DNA of 64,000 bases, taken from Bacillus mobilis. GTDB lineage: Bacteria; Bacillota; Bacilli; Bacillales; Bacillaceae_G. A program made the position numbers and the translations under genes. Shown in pieces: positions 26,563-35,169 of the stretch; position 1 is the first letter of the stretch, and every line of letters starts with the position of its first letter. The notes under the pieces are model-generated. The model was not told the DNA's origin and searched no databases. It saw only the letters and a list, made by a program, of their open reading frames with translations. Where the stretch lies: the NCBI RefSeq assembly GCF_001884045.1, contig NZ_MACF01000119.1, forward strand, positions 124,001 through 188,000. The letters are read 5' to 3'.

Positions 26563-27578
26563 GATTCTGCTACATCTAATTTTCCCACTAATGTATCAAT
26601 CACTTTTTCTAAGTTCACTATTTTTTCTTCTAATGCCTGAATGCGTTTTTCGCTATCCAGTACATTATTATATTTTAACTCATCATTGGACGATTTGAAC
26701 TGCTCCCATAATTCGAAAATAATATTTTCAGTAGGTAATTTTAATTTTTCATCATTAATGTTTGCATCTTTATTTGATTCTAATTCAAATTGAAGTTCAT
26801 ATGTATTTCCAGTTAATTCTTTAGCTATTTGCGAAATTAAATCTTTATAAGACTTTTCAACCCATCCTTGTTGGAATTCGTTTTCAAAATAAATGATCAA
26901 TGAATTTTCATTTATTCTGGCTGTCGTTTCTTTAACCCACGTTTCATATGAAGGTCTTGAAATTGTTAATTGGATTTTATCTTTTATTTCATCCCAAATC
27001 GTGTTGGATTCCTCTTGTTCAGAAGTGAGTGGATGATTTTGCATGTTAAGAATCTGTGCTATAGAAGTGGTTTTTGATTCTATTTCGAACCAAATTTGAT
27101 ATTCTTTATTTGTAAGATTCTGTACGGTACTTGAAATTATATTTTTATACTCTCCTTCAAGCAAATCACGATGAAACGCATCTTCACAAAAGATTATTAA
27201 TGTATTATCTTCTATCGTAGCATTTGTATTTCTAATCCACGTCATAAAAGTTTTCTCTGCTAATTTTGGTCTTAATGCTTTCTTAACGTCATCCCAGCTA
27301 TTAAGCCTTTCTTTTTGAATATCATTCAACTTATGTGGTTCGCCATTACATAGATCAAACTGAATTTCAAACGTCGTATTAAACATTTCTCTTAATGTAT
27401 TAAATACTAATTCTTTGTAATGAGATTCTAACCAGTCACGTGCAAATTCATTCGGACAGTAAATTGTTAATAAATCATCCTCTAAATAAACAGTAGTATT
27501 CGTAAACCAAGTTTCATATGATGGTTTTGAAATTTGCGGTCGAATTTTTCGCTTTACTTCAGTCCAATTTATTTTCAT
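26541..27578 (-). CDS. Protein with three tandem DnaA N-terminal (domain I) copies and a coiled coil
   Basis: 345 aa from ATG 27578, with GAGGGGGAG upstream. Three copies of about 73 residues (3-75, 94-166, 193-265) each show W-x2-V/I-x4, then P-S-Y-E-T-W (or KTFMTW), D/N-x-L-x-I-Y/F, N-E-F-x-x-D/G-W, Y-K-x-L-I/V and a final Y/F-x-I/L-Q-F. This is the DnaA domain I (DnaA_N) pattern that in DnaA binds DnaB, SirA or DnaD. No AAA+ or DNA-binding domain follows, only a heptad-like coiled coil (about 308-340, EKRIQALEEKIVNLEKVIDTL). It could act as a multivalent binder of DnaA-domain-I partners; that is inference. Confidence 0.8.
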   Translation of the reverse strand: MKINWTEVKRKIRPQISKPSYETWFTNTTVYLEDDLLTIYCPNEFARDWLESHYKELVFNTLREMFNTTFEIQFDLCNGEPHKLNDIQKERLNSWDDVKKALRPKLAEKTFMTWIRNTNATIEDNTLIIFCEDAFHRDLLEGEYKNIISSTVQNLTNKEYQIWFEIESKTTSIAQILNMQNHPLTSEQEESNTIWDEIKDKIQLTISRPSYETWVKETTARINENSLIIYFENEFQQGWVEKSYKDLISQIAKELTGNTYELQFELESNKDANINDEKLKLPTENIIFELWEQFKSSNDELKYNNVLDSEKRIQALEEKIVNLEKVIDTLVGKLDVAESKTQLEK

Positions 27579-27673
27579 AATAACTCCCCCTCTTTTATAG
27601 TTCTCTTTCATATAGCTTAATAATATTACGACTTTCCAATAAATAAAGTCAATCCGTATCTTTAATAAAATTA

Positions 27674-27702
27674 AAGCAGCTCTATTTTATACAGAGCTGC
27701 TT
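27674..27702 (-). terminator. terminator after the EamA gene
   Basis: AAGCAGCTCT (27674-27683) pairs with AGAGCTGCTT (27693-27702); on the minus strand TTTAATTTTATT follows. Confidence 0.7.
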
Positions 27703-27712
27703 CTTTATACCA

Positions 27713-28630
27713 CTACATTTCCTTCTCAAATAATCTCCCTTGTTTAAAATAAGTACGGAGTGTGGATCGATTAGCTAAAAATACACCAGTCAAAATAAAA
27801 CATGCACCTATTCCCATTGCGGGGTTTAAAGGTTCGCCTAATATGATATAGCCTACTATAATAGCAATTAACGGTGAGACATATAACCACGTTGATGGGA
27901 ATACAGGATTTGTTTTTGATAAGAGCCAATAATATAATCCATGCCCACCAATTGATCCGATAAAGATTAGATATAAAATAGGCCACTGTACACTCCAAGA
28001 GGCTAATACAGATACATTCGGTTGTTCTACTACGGCAGACACGATTAATAGTAAAACTCCTCCATAAAACATTTGAATACCATTTATGAGAAATGGTGAG
28101 ACATTTTGTAAATCCGAAAGTATTTCTTTTGAGCGAATAGAGCCTATTCCGTAAAATAACTCTCCTATTATTAAAACAACACAAGCAATACTCCATATGA
28201 AACTTACTTCTTGGTGCATTCCTGGTAAAGAAACAAAAACAACACCTATTAGTGCAATAATTAAAGCTAGTAGTTGCTCCTTTTGTAATTTCGTCTTATT
28301 TCTCCTTGCCTGTAAAAACAAAATCATCATCGGTCCCGTTGCAGAAAGTACAGCAGCTAATCCCGAAGAAATAAATTGTTCTGCCCAGTACAGTGATGCA
28401 AATGTCATAAACGTTAAACAAAAACCAGCATACATAATTCGTTTTGAAAATACATGTGGCATAATTTCTTTCCTTTTTAACTTAAATATAATCATCAGAA
28501 TTACTCCTGCTAAAAAGAAACGAATGCCTGCTGAAAATAATGGAGGTGCTCCTGCTTCAATTCCGATTTTTATCGTTAAAAATGTTGTTCCGAAAATAAT
28601 ACATACTAAAATATAATTGAAAATGACCAT
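27713..28630 (-). CDS. EamA/DMT-family transporter
   Basis: 305 aa from ATG 28630, with AAAGGAGGAAG upstream. Two EamA repeats of five helices each are visible: the first with FGTTFLTIKIGIEAGAPPLF (residues 14-33) and SSGLAAVLSATGPMMILFL, the second from about residue 150 with YWLLSKTNPVFPSTWLYVSPLIAIIVGYIILGEPL. These drug/metabolite transporters export amino acids or other small molecules across the membrane. It is divergent from a MocR-type regulator that most likely controls it. Confidence 0.88.
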   Translation of the reverse strand: MVIFNYILVCIIFGTTFLTIKIGIEAGAPPLFSAGIRFFLAGVILMIIFKLKRKEIMPHVFSKRIMYAGFCLTFMTFASLYWAEQFISSGLAAVLSATGPMMILFLQARRNKTKLQKEQLLALIIALIGVVFVSLPGMHQEVSFIWSIACVVLIIGELFYGIGSIRSKEILSDLQNVSPFLINGIQMFYGGVLLLIVSAVVEQPNVSVLASWSVQWPILYLIFIGSIGGHGLYYWLLSKTNPVFPSTWLYVSPLIAIIVGYIILGEPLNPAMGIGACFILTGVFLANRSTLRTYFKQGRLFEKEM

Positions 28631-28776
28631 TTTTCTTCCTCCTTTTTACTCTTACCATGAGTATAGAAGGTATGGTGTATAACAGTGTAACTATGTATAT
28701 AACAGTTGCCTAAAATTGTAGTTGATTCTCTATATATTTTTCGCTTTAATTAAATAAAAACGAAGAAGGTGAAACC

Positions 28777-30207
28777 ATGAAGATTGTCCTTCATAAAGAA
28801 TCCAACATACCGTATTACAAGCAAATATATATGCAAATCGTTGAAAGAGTACAAAGTGGCATGCTTTCACATGGTGACGCACTTCCATCTTTACGCACTA
28901 TGGCCGAAGATTTACAGATTAGCCTATTAACAGTTCGTAAAGCATATAAGCAGCTAGAAAAGAAAGAATATATACGCATTGAGCAAGGAAAAGGTGCTTA
29001 TATACATAAACATGGAAAGAAAGACTTCAAACCAATTACGTATAAATGGCAACAAACGAAAACGATTAATGTTATGCGATCTCAATATACAATGAATCAG
29101 CACCGGAAATATTACGATTTTTCACAAGCAATTTTATATCCTCGCTTATTACCAAATCCATTCTTAGCCGATGAAATGCATAAAATACTGAATAAAGACC
29201 AAATTCTCCTAGCAACGTATGGTCCAGTTCAAGGCGATTATGAACTGCGAGTTGAAATAGCAAGTTACTTAAAAGAACATCAGCAATTAGTGACAGATCC
29301 CTCTCAATTATTAATTACAAGCGGAGCACAACAAGGAATTGATTTAATTGCTCAAACATTATTAAAACCTGGTGATACTGTATTAGTGGAAAGTCCGTGT
29401 TACAGTGCTGCACTTGATATTTTCATCAATAAAGGTGCTCAAATTATTCCAGTTTCTCTTGATAATCAAGGAGTTCGCTCTGACTTAATAGATGATATTT
29501 GTCAAAGTAAAAATCCCGTATTATTGTATACGAATCCAACTTTCCAGAACCCAACAGGTACCGTAATGAGTAAAGAACGGAGAATGGAACTTATAGAACT
29601 AGCGGAGCTATATGAGTTTTTTATAATTGAAGATGATTCTTTCGGAGAGATATATTTTGAGGGTGCGACTGTTCCTCCTCCTATCAAAAACTTTGATACG
29701 AATGGCCACGTAATATATATAAAAGGATTTAGTAAGACGTTAGCCCCTGGACTGCGTATTGCAGCACTTATTGCAGATGGTCCTATTTTTGAATGGTTAT
29801 ATGCTGTCAAAGGTTCAATGGATATCGGTAGCCCTTTATTAACACAAAAAGCACTTCTACCTTTCCTGCGTGCAGAACGTATGAAAAACCATTTAGAAAA
29901 ATTGCGTACGGCTTTACAAATTAGACGTGATATAACGATTGATTTGTTATTACCACTTAAAGAAATAAGATTTGAAATACCAAATGGTGGCTTTAATTTA
30001 TGGATTACACTTCCTGATTCGATAGATCCCTTTACCTTATTACAAAAAGCAAATGAAGTAGATGTCTCTTTTTTACCAGGAACAGCTTGTCTATTAAATC
30101 CCGAAATAAATAATCACCAATTAAGGATTAGCTATTCTATGTTAAATGAAAAAGATATGTTAATTGGTTTAGAGAGATTACATGATACAATACGAAACTG
30201 TATATAA
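28777..30207 (+). CDS. MocR/PdxR-type regulator (GntR HTH fused to class I aminotransferase)
   Basis: 476 aa with AAGGTG before ATG 28777. Residues about 5-70 form a GntR winged helix (ALPSLRTMAEDLQISLLTVRKAYKQLE). From about 110 an aminotransferase fold follows, with the PLP-binding lysine in YIKGFSKTLAPGLRIA (SKT) and TNPTFQNPTGTVMS as the NPTG substrate loop. In the MocR/GabR family the PLP domain is an effector sensor. The 146-base divergent gap shared with the EamA exporter indicates that this gene controls it, probably with itself. Confidence 0.9.
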   Translation: MKIVLHKESNIPYYKQIYMQIVERVQSGMLSHGDALPSLRTMAEDLQISLLTVRKAYKQLEKKEYIRIEQGKGAYIHKHGKKDFKPITYKWQQTKTINVMRSQYTMNQHRKYYDFSQAILYPRLLPNPFLADEMHKILNKDQILLATYGPVQGDYELRVEIASYLKEHQQLVTDPSQLLITSGAQQGIDLIAQTLLKPGDTVLVESPCYSAALDIFINKGAQIIPVSLDNQGVRSDLIDDICQSKNPVLLYTNPTFQNPTGTVMSKERRMELIELAELYEFFIIEDDSFGEIYFEGATVPPPIKNFDTNGHVIYIKGFSKTLAPGLRIAALIADGPIFEWLYAVKGSMDIGSPLLTQKALLPFLRAERMKNHLEKLRTALQIRRDITIDLLLPLKEIRFEIPNGGFNLWITLPDSIDPFTLLQKANEVDVSFLPGTACLLNPEINNHQLRISYSMLNEKDMLIGLERLHDTIRNCI

Positions 30208-30238
30208 TAGAGATAACATTACATGTCCAATAAGAAAT

Positions 30239-30274
30239 ACTATCCCAAAATGAAAATGTGACTTTTGGGATAGT
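30239..30274. terminator. terminator between convergent MocR and oxidoreductase genes
   Basis: ACTATCCCAAAA (30239-30250) pairs perfectly with TTTTGGGATAGT (30263-30274), 12 bp, followed on the plus strand by ATTTGTTTCT. Confidence 0.75.
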
Positions 30275-30306
30275 ATTTGTTTCTAAGTTTTTTCGTGGTT
30301 CAAACA

Positions 30307-31236
30307 TTATCCTCCGACTTTCATTACAATCTTACCTCTAACATGTTGACCTTCACTCAAAATATGAGCTTCTCTAACCCCTGCTTCATTAAACGGAACA
30401 ATTTTACTTATGATTGGTTTTATTTTTTCATGTACAATTAAATCTGATAATTCTTCTAGTTGCTTTCCATTTGGTTTTAGCCATAAAAAACCTGATTTTA
30501 TTCCTTTTACTTTTTGAATTGGCTCATGAACAATCGAAACGAAAACACCACCAGGTTTTATAATTTGAAAACTTTTTTCTTGTACTTCGCCACCAATTGT
30601 ATCTAACACAATATCAAAATCTGATAGTAGTTCTTCAAATTTATCTTTTTTATAATCAATAACAAGATCCGCTCCTAAAGACTTTAAAAACTCTTCATTC
30701 TTACTACTTGCAGTTGTCGCAACAAAAGCTCCAAATGATTTTGCGATTTGGATAGCTAAACTTCCAACTCCGCCAGCTCCAGCATGAATAAGTACTCGGT
30801 CATGTTCTTTTATTTTTGCGTAATCTACAAGACTTTGCCACGCTGTAAGTCCTGCAAGAGGAATAGAAGCTGCCTCTTCGAAACTTAGGTTTGTAGGCAT
30901 ATAGGATACTAAATCCGATTTTACTGTGATAAATTCAGCATAAGAGCCCTGTCCTATATTCTCAGGTTTCGTATACACCTTATCTCCTATTTTGAAACAC
31001 TCTACCTCTTCCCCAACTTCTTCAATAATTCCAGCTACATCTAACCCTAAAATGATTGGAAATGAAAATCGTAACTGTTGTTGTAAGTCTCCTTTTCTTA
31101 TTTTCCAATCAACAGGATTAATAGATGTTGCGATAATGCGTATTAATACCTCGTTATCTTTAACAACCGGTTTTAAAACTTGTCTTTCTGTTAATTCTTC
31201 AACACTACCATATTGATCTATAACAATTGCTTTCAT
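30307..31236 (-). CDS. NADPH-dependent quinone oxidoreductase (zinc-independent MDR family)
   Basis: 309 aa from ATG 31236, 7 bases after AGGAGG; the GTG nine bases upstream overlaps the ribosome site. The medium-chain reductase fold is complete: GLDVAGIIEEVG, then the NAD(P) site RVLIHAGAGGVGSLAIQIAK (residues about 143-163), and GADLVIDYKK. No structural-zinc cysteine cluster is present, so it fits the quinone oxidoreductase/enoyl reductase branch. Substrate unknown. It is divergent from the alpha/beta hydrolase gene at 31434. Confidence 0.87.
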   Translation of the reverse strand: MKAIVIDQYGSVEELTERQVLKPVVKDNEVLIRIIATSINPVDWKIRKGDLQQQLRFSFPIILGLDVAGIIEEVGEEVECFKIGDKVYTKPENIGQGSYAEFITVKSDLVSYMPTNLSFEEAASIPLAGLTAWQSLVDYAKIKEHDRVLIHAGAGGVGSLAIQIAKSFGAFVATTASSKNEEFLKSLGADLVIDYKKDKFEELLSDFDIVLDTIGGEVQEKSFQIIKPGGVFVSIVHEPIQKVKGIKSGFLWLKPNGKQLEELSDLIVHEKIKPIISKIVPFNEAGVREAHILSEGQHVRGKIVMKVGG

Positions 31237-31433
31237 TTCCACTCCTCCTTGTTGTTTATTTTAATAACATACAAATATTTCTCAAAATTTTTTGCCTTGA
31301 ATTATCATAAACTTATTTTTGGAGGTAATTTACGTAAGAAACATTATGAATTCCAAAATGAATCTTACACACACCTTAGAATCATTCAACACTTTATTTT
31401 TAATTACATTAAAAAAGAAATGGGGATAAATTT

Positions 31434-32288
31434 ATGACTGAAAAGATATTTAAAATAAACGGGATTGATATATGTACAGAAAGCTTTGGGAACCCTAAAA
31501 ATCCAGCTATTTTATTAATTATGGGCGCTACGTGTTCAATGGTTTATTGGGATGAAGAATTTTGTGAACAGTTGGCTAACACAGGGAAATTTGTTATTCG
31601 TTTTGATAACCGTGATGTAGGGCGCTCTGTTGCATATGAACCCGGTACTTCCAATTATACAGTTACAAATATGGCAGAAGATGCAATTGGAGTACTTGAT
31701 GCTTATCATATTGATCAAGCACATCTATTTGGTATGTCATTAGGTGGTATGATAGTTCAAATTGCTGCTGTAATACATCCTGAAAGAATATTGTCGTTAA
31801 CATTACTAGCTACAAGTGTAATAGGCTCTGACGATAATACGCGTGATTTACCTCCGATGGATGAAAGAATTTTAACACATCACGCTAATGGCACACATTT
31901 AGATTGGACAAATGAAAAAGTTGTAGCAGAATATTTAGTTTCAGGATCCCGGCTATTATGTGGATTAAAACGAACATTTGATGAAAAAAGGGTCTATAAA
32001 CAAGTGAAACAAGAAATAGAACGAGCTAACAATTTATTAAGTATGTTTAATCACGCTCTACTACAAGGAGATGATGCATATGAAAATGTGCTTTACTCCA
32101 TACAAGCACCTACATTAGTCATTCACGGAACAGATGATACCGCACTCCCTTTTGAACATGCTCTCGCACTTATTGATGAAATTCCTAACTCAGTCCTATT
32201 AACCCTCGAAGGCGCAGGACATGAGATTCATCCTGATGACTGGAAAGACATAATTCATGCTGTTACTGAACATACTTCTAAAATATAG
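31434..32288 (+). CDS. Alpha/beta hydrolase (RdmC-like)
   Basis: 284 aa from ATG 31434, ATGGGG upstream as a weak ribosome site. The catalytic triad is visible: nucleophile Ser in FGMSLGGMIVQ (residue about 98), Asp in VIHGTDDTALPF (about 230) and His in EGAGHEIHPDDW (about 262). The oxyanion loop is LLIMGATCSMVYW. Sequence style (FDNRDVGRS) resembles aclacinomycin methylesterase-like hydrolases. Substrate unknown, likely an ester in the cytosol. Confidence 0.85.
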   Translation: MTEKIFKINGIDICTESFGNPKNPAILLIMGATCSMVYWDEEFCEQLANTGKFVIRFDNRDVGRSVAYEPGTSNYTVTNMAEDAIGVLDAYHIDQAHLFGMSLGGMIVQIAAVIHPERILSLTLLATSVIGSDDNTRDLPPMDERILTHHANGTHLDWTNEKVVAEYLVSGSRLLCGLKRTFDEKRVYKQVKQEIERANNLLSMFNHALLQGDDAYENVLYSIQAPTLVIHGTDDTALPFEHALALIDEIPNSVLLTLEGAGHEIHPDDWKDIIHAVTEHTSKI

Positions 32289-32303
32289 GTGAATAACGTA
32301 TAG

Positions 32304-32332
32304 AAGGGGCACACCACAATTTGTGCCCTTTT
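32304..32332 (+). terminator. terminator after the hydrolase gene
   Basis: AAGGGGCACA (32304-32313) pairs with TGTGCCCTT (32322-32330) with one bulged G, followed by TTTT. Confidence 0.7.
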
Positions 32333-32350
32333 ATTCGTTACATGAAAAAA

Positions 32351-32384
32351 GCCCATCACTGTATCCATATGTATAGTGATGGGC
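32351..32384 (-). terminator. terminator after the actin-locus genes
   Basis: GCCCATCACT (32351-32360) pairs with AGTGATGGGC (32375-32384); on the minus strand TTTTTT follows, about 20 bases past the stop of the 111-aa gene. Confidence 0.8.
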
Positions 32385-32405
32385 ACTTCTTATATTTTTC
32401 TATGT

Positions 32406-32741
32406 TTAAAAAAACGGACAATCTAATTGATCAACAGATTCCCATGATTTTTTTTTTATATTTTCGGTGGATTTATTAGCTTCTAGTGGTACGTTTTTAA
32501 AAGGGTTTACTTCAACTTTTAATATGGAAGATGGCTCTACGTATAATGAGAAAACATGGCTACTAGGTATAGCTTTTGACACATCAATATCTCCTACTTG
32601 TTTAAAAAGTTGCTGCGCTGCAAAGAAAAAGAAATTCGTTGGGTTCGATTGTTTATTTAGCCATGCAAGCATTTCAGGTGATACTGACTTATGAATATTG
32701 ATTTTTACTCGATCACCACGTTTATATCGCCTAGATCGCAT
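32406..32741 (-). CDS. Small protein downstream of the ParM-like gene, possible ParR-type adaptor
   Basis: 111 aa from ATG 32741 (MRSRRYKRGDRVKINIHKSV), 11 bases after the actin-like gene. The basic N-terminus followed by KINIHKSVSPEMLAWLNKQ and a helix FFFFAAQQLFKQVG resembles a ribbon-helix-helix start such as those of ParR/AlfB adaptors, which bind centromere DNA and the actin filament end. The C-terminal half (residues about 60-111) is unlike anything I recognise and ends LDCPFF. The ParR reading rests mainly on gene order. Confidence 0.5.
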   Translation of the reverse strand: MRSRRYKRGDRVKINIHKSVSPEMLAWLNKQSNPTNFFFFAAQQLFKQVGDIDVSKAIPSSHVFSLYVEPSSILKVEVNPFKNVPLEANKSTENIKKKSWESVDQLDCPFF

Positions 32742-32752
32742 GCTTCCACCAA

Positions 32753-33922
32753 CTAACTTATCGTTAAGTTTGTAAACCCTAACTCTTTTTGCTTATGCTC
32801 TCTATATTTTGGTGAACAAGTGTATACTAATAATCCACGTGCATTTGTAAATAACGGATTATCTACAAAAATTACATTTGTTAATCGTCCTTTTTGTTTT
32901 AAAATCATTTTCAAACTGTTTTTAATAATTACTGCGCCCCCGCCATAAATAAATACGTATGGATCGTCTTTCATATCATCAATTTTATTTATGATATCCG
33001 TTGCGACACGCGCTGCTAAACCTAATAATGCTGGTTGTGATTCTTCAACTAACAACGCATTTCTTGGATGTTTTTCATGTAAATAAATTTGGTTAAACTC
33101 TGTAATGCTATCGATCGTTTTTGTTGGATACTTCCGGTTCCATCTCGTAATAATTTGTAGCAACGTTTCTTTCACACCATATGATAAGCCCTTACTTAGT
33201 TGTGGCCTAAAGTTCACACCTAGTGAAACTACTTCTTCTGTCGTCCCTGCACCAATATCAAAAGATAATAGTGTTTTATCAACAAAATCAATTTCTGAAA
33301 CTTGATTTTGTTCACATTCTATTTTATGTTTCACAACATTTCCTTCTTCATCATATACAATGCCCCACGTCCCGGAAGCACCTTCAGGTAGGCATTTACA
33401 AAACTCGATAGATACATTAATCGTAACATCACGTCCGTTTGGATAATGGAACACAACTTTATGATTACCCATATAACGTTTCGCATTTTCCGCAGCTATT
33501 TCTTGTGTAATAAGCTGCATAGGAAGAGCAACAGATAAATCGTAACGAATATTAATATGACTAGAAGTTGGACTTTGACGCATAGCACTTACCGCTAAAC
33601 CAGATAGAATTGTAATAACCATTAACTCATCAGTTGACTTATTCGATTTCTTCTCAACCTCAGTACCTTTTAATTGATCTTGAATGACTTTTTCTCCAAC
33701 AATATACCGAACGTTATTTAACATTAGCGATGGAGAACTAATGGTCACGTCAATGTGATTTTCTAATTCAGATAATGAAATATCCCCCTCATCTAACAAT
33801 CCTGTAGGCTCTCCTATATATAAAGAATATATACTCGGAATAAAAATAGGGTCTTGCCCTTTCACCATTAACTTCAAACCGTTATTTCCTGCATCAGCAC
33901 CAGCTTTTAATAGAATAGACAT
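32753..33922 (-). CDS. ParM/StbA-like bacterial actin homologue
   Basis: 389 aa; AGGGGGTAG precedes ATG 33922. The actin-fold nucleotide motifs are in order: phosphate-1 GADAGNNGLKL (residues 8-18), phosphate-2 LLSFDIGAGTTEEV (218-231) and the adenosine motif VFIYGGGAVI (323-332). The length and the D-x-G-N-x-x-x-K opening match the ParM/StbA/Alp plasmid-segregation actins rather than MreB or FtsA. Plasmid actins polymerise with ATP to push plasmid copies apart, together with an adaptor and a centromere. Here it is chromosomal. It is co-transcribed with a 111-aa gene, and a cluster of inverted repeats precedes it. Confidence 0.85.
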   Translation of the reverse strand: MSILLKAGADAGNNGLKLMVKGQDPIFIPSIYSLYIGEPTGLLDEGDISLSELENHIDVTISSPSLMLNNVRYIVGEKVIQDQLKGTEVEKKSNKSTDELMVITILSGLAVSAMRQSPTSSHINIRYDLSVALPMQLITQEIAAENAKRYMGNHKVVFHYPNGRDVTINVSIEFCKCLPEGASGTWGIVYDEEGNVVKHKIECEQNQVSEIDFVDKTLLSFDIGAGTTEEVVSLGVNFRPQLSKGLSYGVKETLLQIITRWNRKYPTKTIDSITEFNQIYLHEKHPRNALLVEESQPALLGLAARVATDIINKIDDMKDDPYVFIYGGGAVIIKNSLKMILKQKGRLTNVIFVDNPLFTNARGLLVYTCSPKYREHKQKELGFTNLTIS

Positions 33923-33977
33923 AACTACCCCCTAAATTAATCTGACATCCCTTCCAAATATATGCGAGCCCATTCTT

Positions 33978-34109
33978 TTACATTCAAATGTAATGTAATT
34001 TTTTGTTTATCGTAAAAACAAAATATCACATTATCGCCCCTTAATGTAAAAAGTATTTGACATAAAACTTTCCCAATTTTATACTATGGATGTAAAGAGT
34101 TTTTTACAT
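33978..34109. promoter_or_regulatory. inverted-repeat cluster with ATGTAA half-sites (candidate parC/operator)
   Basis: Three inverted repeats share the TTACAT/ATGTAA half-site: TTACATT-CA-AATGTAA (33978-33993), ACATTA-8 bases-TAATGT (34028-34047) and ATGTAAA-6 bases-TTTACAT (34090-34109), centred 52 and 62 bases apart. A fourth, TTTTGTTT-7-AAACAAAA (34001-34023), lies between the first two. Sites two and three immediately flank the -35 and -10 of the plus-strand promoter at 34057-34085; site one overlaps a possible minus-strand -35 (TTGAAT) for the actin gene. Confidence 0.55.
34057..34085 (+). promoter_or_regulatory. strong sigma-A promoter of the 34132 gene
   Basis: TTGACA (34057-34062), a 17-base spacer and TATACT (34080-34085). 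It is one of the best sigma-A promoter matches in the window and sits exactly between two inverted repeats, so it looks repressible. Confidence 0.75.
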
Positions 34110-34131
34110 AATAGGAGGTGTCATTTCTAAA

Positions 34132-34533
34132 TTGAATCATAAAAAATTTATTTTCATAATTATCGTTTTATCATTAATCGGAGTCCTTATATATGGCGCA
34201 TATAAATATGTAACGGAAGGTTCGATTTTTGGAGGGACAATATTCGCTTTTTCGTTAATACTTGGTAATTTAATTAATCAAATTACTTGGGGAGATCCAA
34301 ACGGAGTATCAGAAGAAAGCCAAGATGAAATGGGACAACAAATTAAATATAAAAGCTTTAAAATTGCTTATTTTGTACTAATAGGCCTTATGTTTTTTAT
34401 TTTAATAGCATCAGAAGGATTTGCATTCCTATTACTCGATGAAATAAAGAATCTTCCTCTTTTTATCTCTCTTTGTTCTTCTTTCTTTATTTATCCTATT
34501 GTCGAACTTATAGTCGCAAAACAATATAAATAA
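34132..34533 (+). CDS. Four-helix membrane protein, unknown
   Basis: 133 aa from TTG 34132, eleven bases after the perfect site AGGAGGTG. Four hydrophobic helices are visible (about 6-24, 35-50, 78-97 and 107-125). Between helices 2 and 3 is a charged loop GDPNGVSEESQDEMGQQ. I do not recognise the family; the layout is like small membrane proteins encoded beside HTH regulators. It has a strong sigma-A promoter bracketed by inverted repeats and is divergent from the actin-like gene. Confidence 0.65.
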   Translation: MNHKKFIFIIIVLSLIGVLIYGAYKYVTEGSIFGGTIFAFSLILGNLINQITWGDPNGVSEESQDEMGQQIKYKSFKIAYFVLIGLMFFILIASEGFAFLLLDEIKNLPLFISLCSSFFIYPIVELIVAKQYK

Positions 34534-34573
34534 AAAGGTGAGATTTTCTATATACAGAAAATCTCACCTTTTT
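34532..34573. terminator. bidirectional 18-bp terminator
   Basis: The arms 34532-34549 and 34556-34573 pair perfectly over 18 bp (AAAAAGGTGAGATTTTCT and its reverse complement) with a 6-base loop. It serves the membrane protein gene and the convergent DUF1697 gene. Confidence 0.92.
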
Positions 34574-34577
34574 AAGT

Positions 34578-35114
34578 TTATATACCCTCAACTATCGCTT
34601 TTAATTTATTCACTGTCCGCCAATTTCTTACTGTAGATGCTGTATGTAGCTTCTGAAATTGACTCATTAATTTAGAATTTCGAATGCTATTTTTGAAAAA
34701 CAAGTACACTACCTTTTCATCTATATAACAATCTTCAGTTTCACTTTTTTGCATAAGCAGCTGATCTTTTTCTTTTTCAGAAAGTTCATTTACTAAGAAG
34801 GCAACATGAATACTCTCACCTTCTAGCAATGAATCAGCTTCATAGGGGCATCTTTTTATAATGTTTATAAATTCATCATGTGTACTTAATATGACTGGAA
34901 CATCATACCCAAAAGTGATTTTAATTTCAGATTGTATTCGTTCCTTTAGAGATCTTATATCTTCATCAGATTCAAATACGATATTACCACTTTGAATATA
35001 TGTTTTTACTTGTTTTAACCCTATGGATTCAAACATTTGTTTTAAATCCGCCATTTGGATTACCTTATGCCCGCCTACATTGATTCCTCTTAGTAATGCA
35101 ATATAAATTGTCAT
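34578..35114 (-). CDS. DUF1697 family protein
   Basis: 178 aa from ATG 35114 (MTIYIALLRGINVGGHKVI), with GAGGAG upstream; the upstream in-frame ATG overlaps that site. The N-terminal ALLRGINVGGHKVIQM, then MADLKQMFESIGL and VKTYIQSGNIVFES (residues about 38-51), are the DUF1697 signature. This is a cytosolic family of about 175-180 aa with a ferredoxin-like fold and unknown function. The gene is alone on its transcript. Confidence 0.88.
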   Translation of the reverse strand: MTIYIALLRGINVGGHKVIQMADLKQMFESIGLKQVKTYIQSGNIVFESDEDIRSLKERIQSEIKITFGYDVPVILSTHDEFINIIKRCPYEADSLLEGESIHVAFLVNELSEKEKDQLLMQKSETEDCYIDEKVVYLFFKNSIRNSKLMSQFQKLHTASTVRNWRTVNKLKAIVEGI

Positions 35115-35169
35115 ATCATTTCTCCTCATTTAAATGTGTTTCAAAGTTGATGTAAAGATATTTAATACC

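Noticed and set aside
27771-28196. 141-codon minus-strand frame within the EamA gene
   Set aside because: Shifted frame of the EamA coding sequence; composition is not protein-like and EamA has all expected helices.
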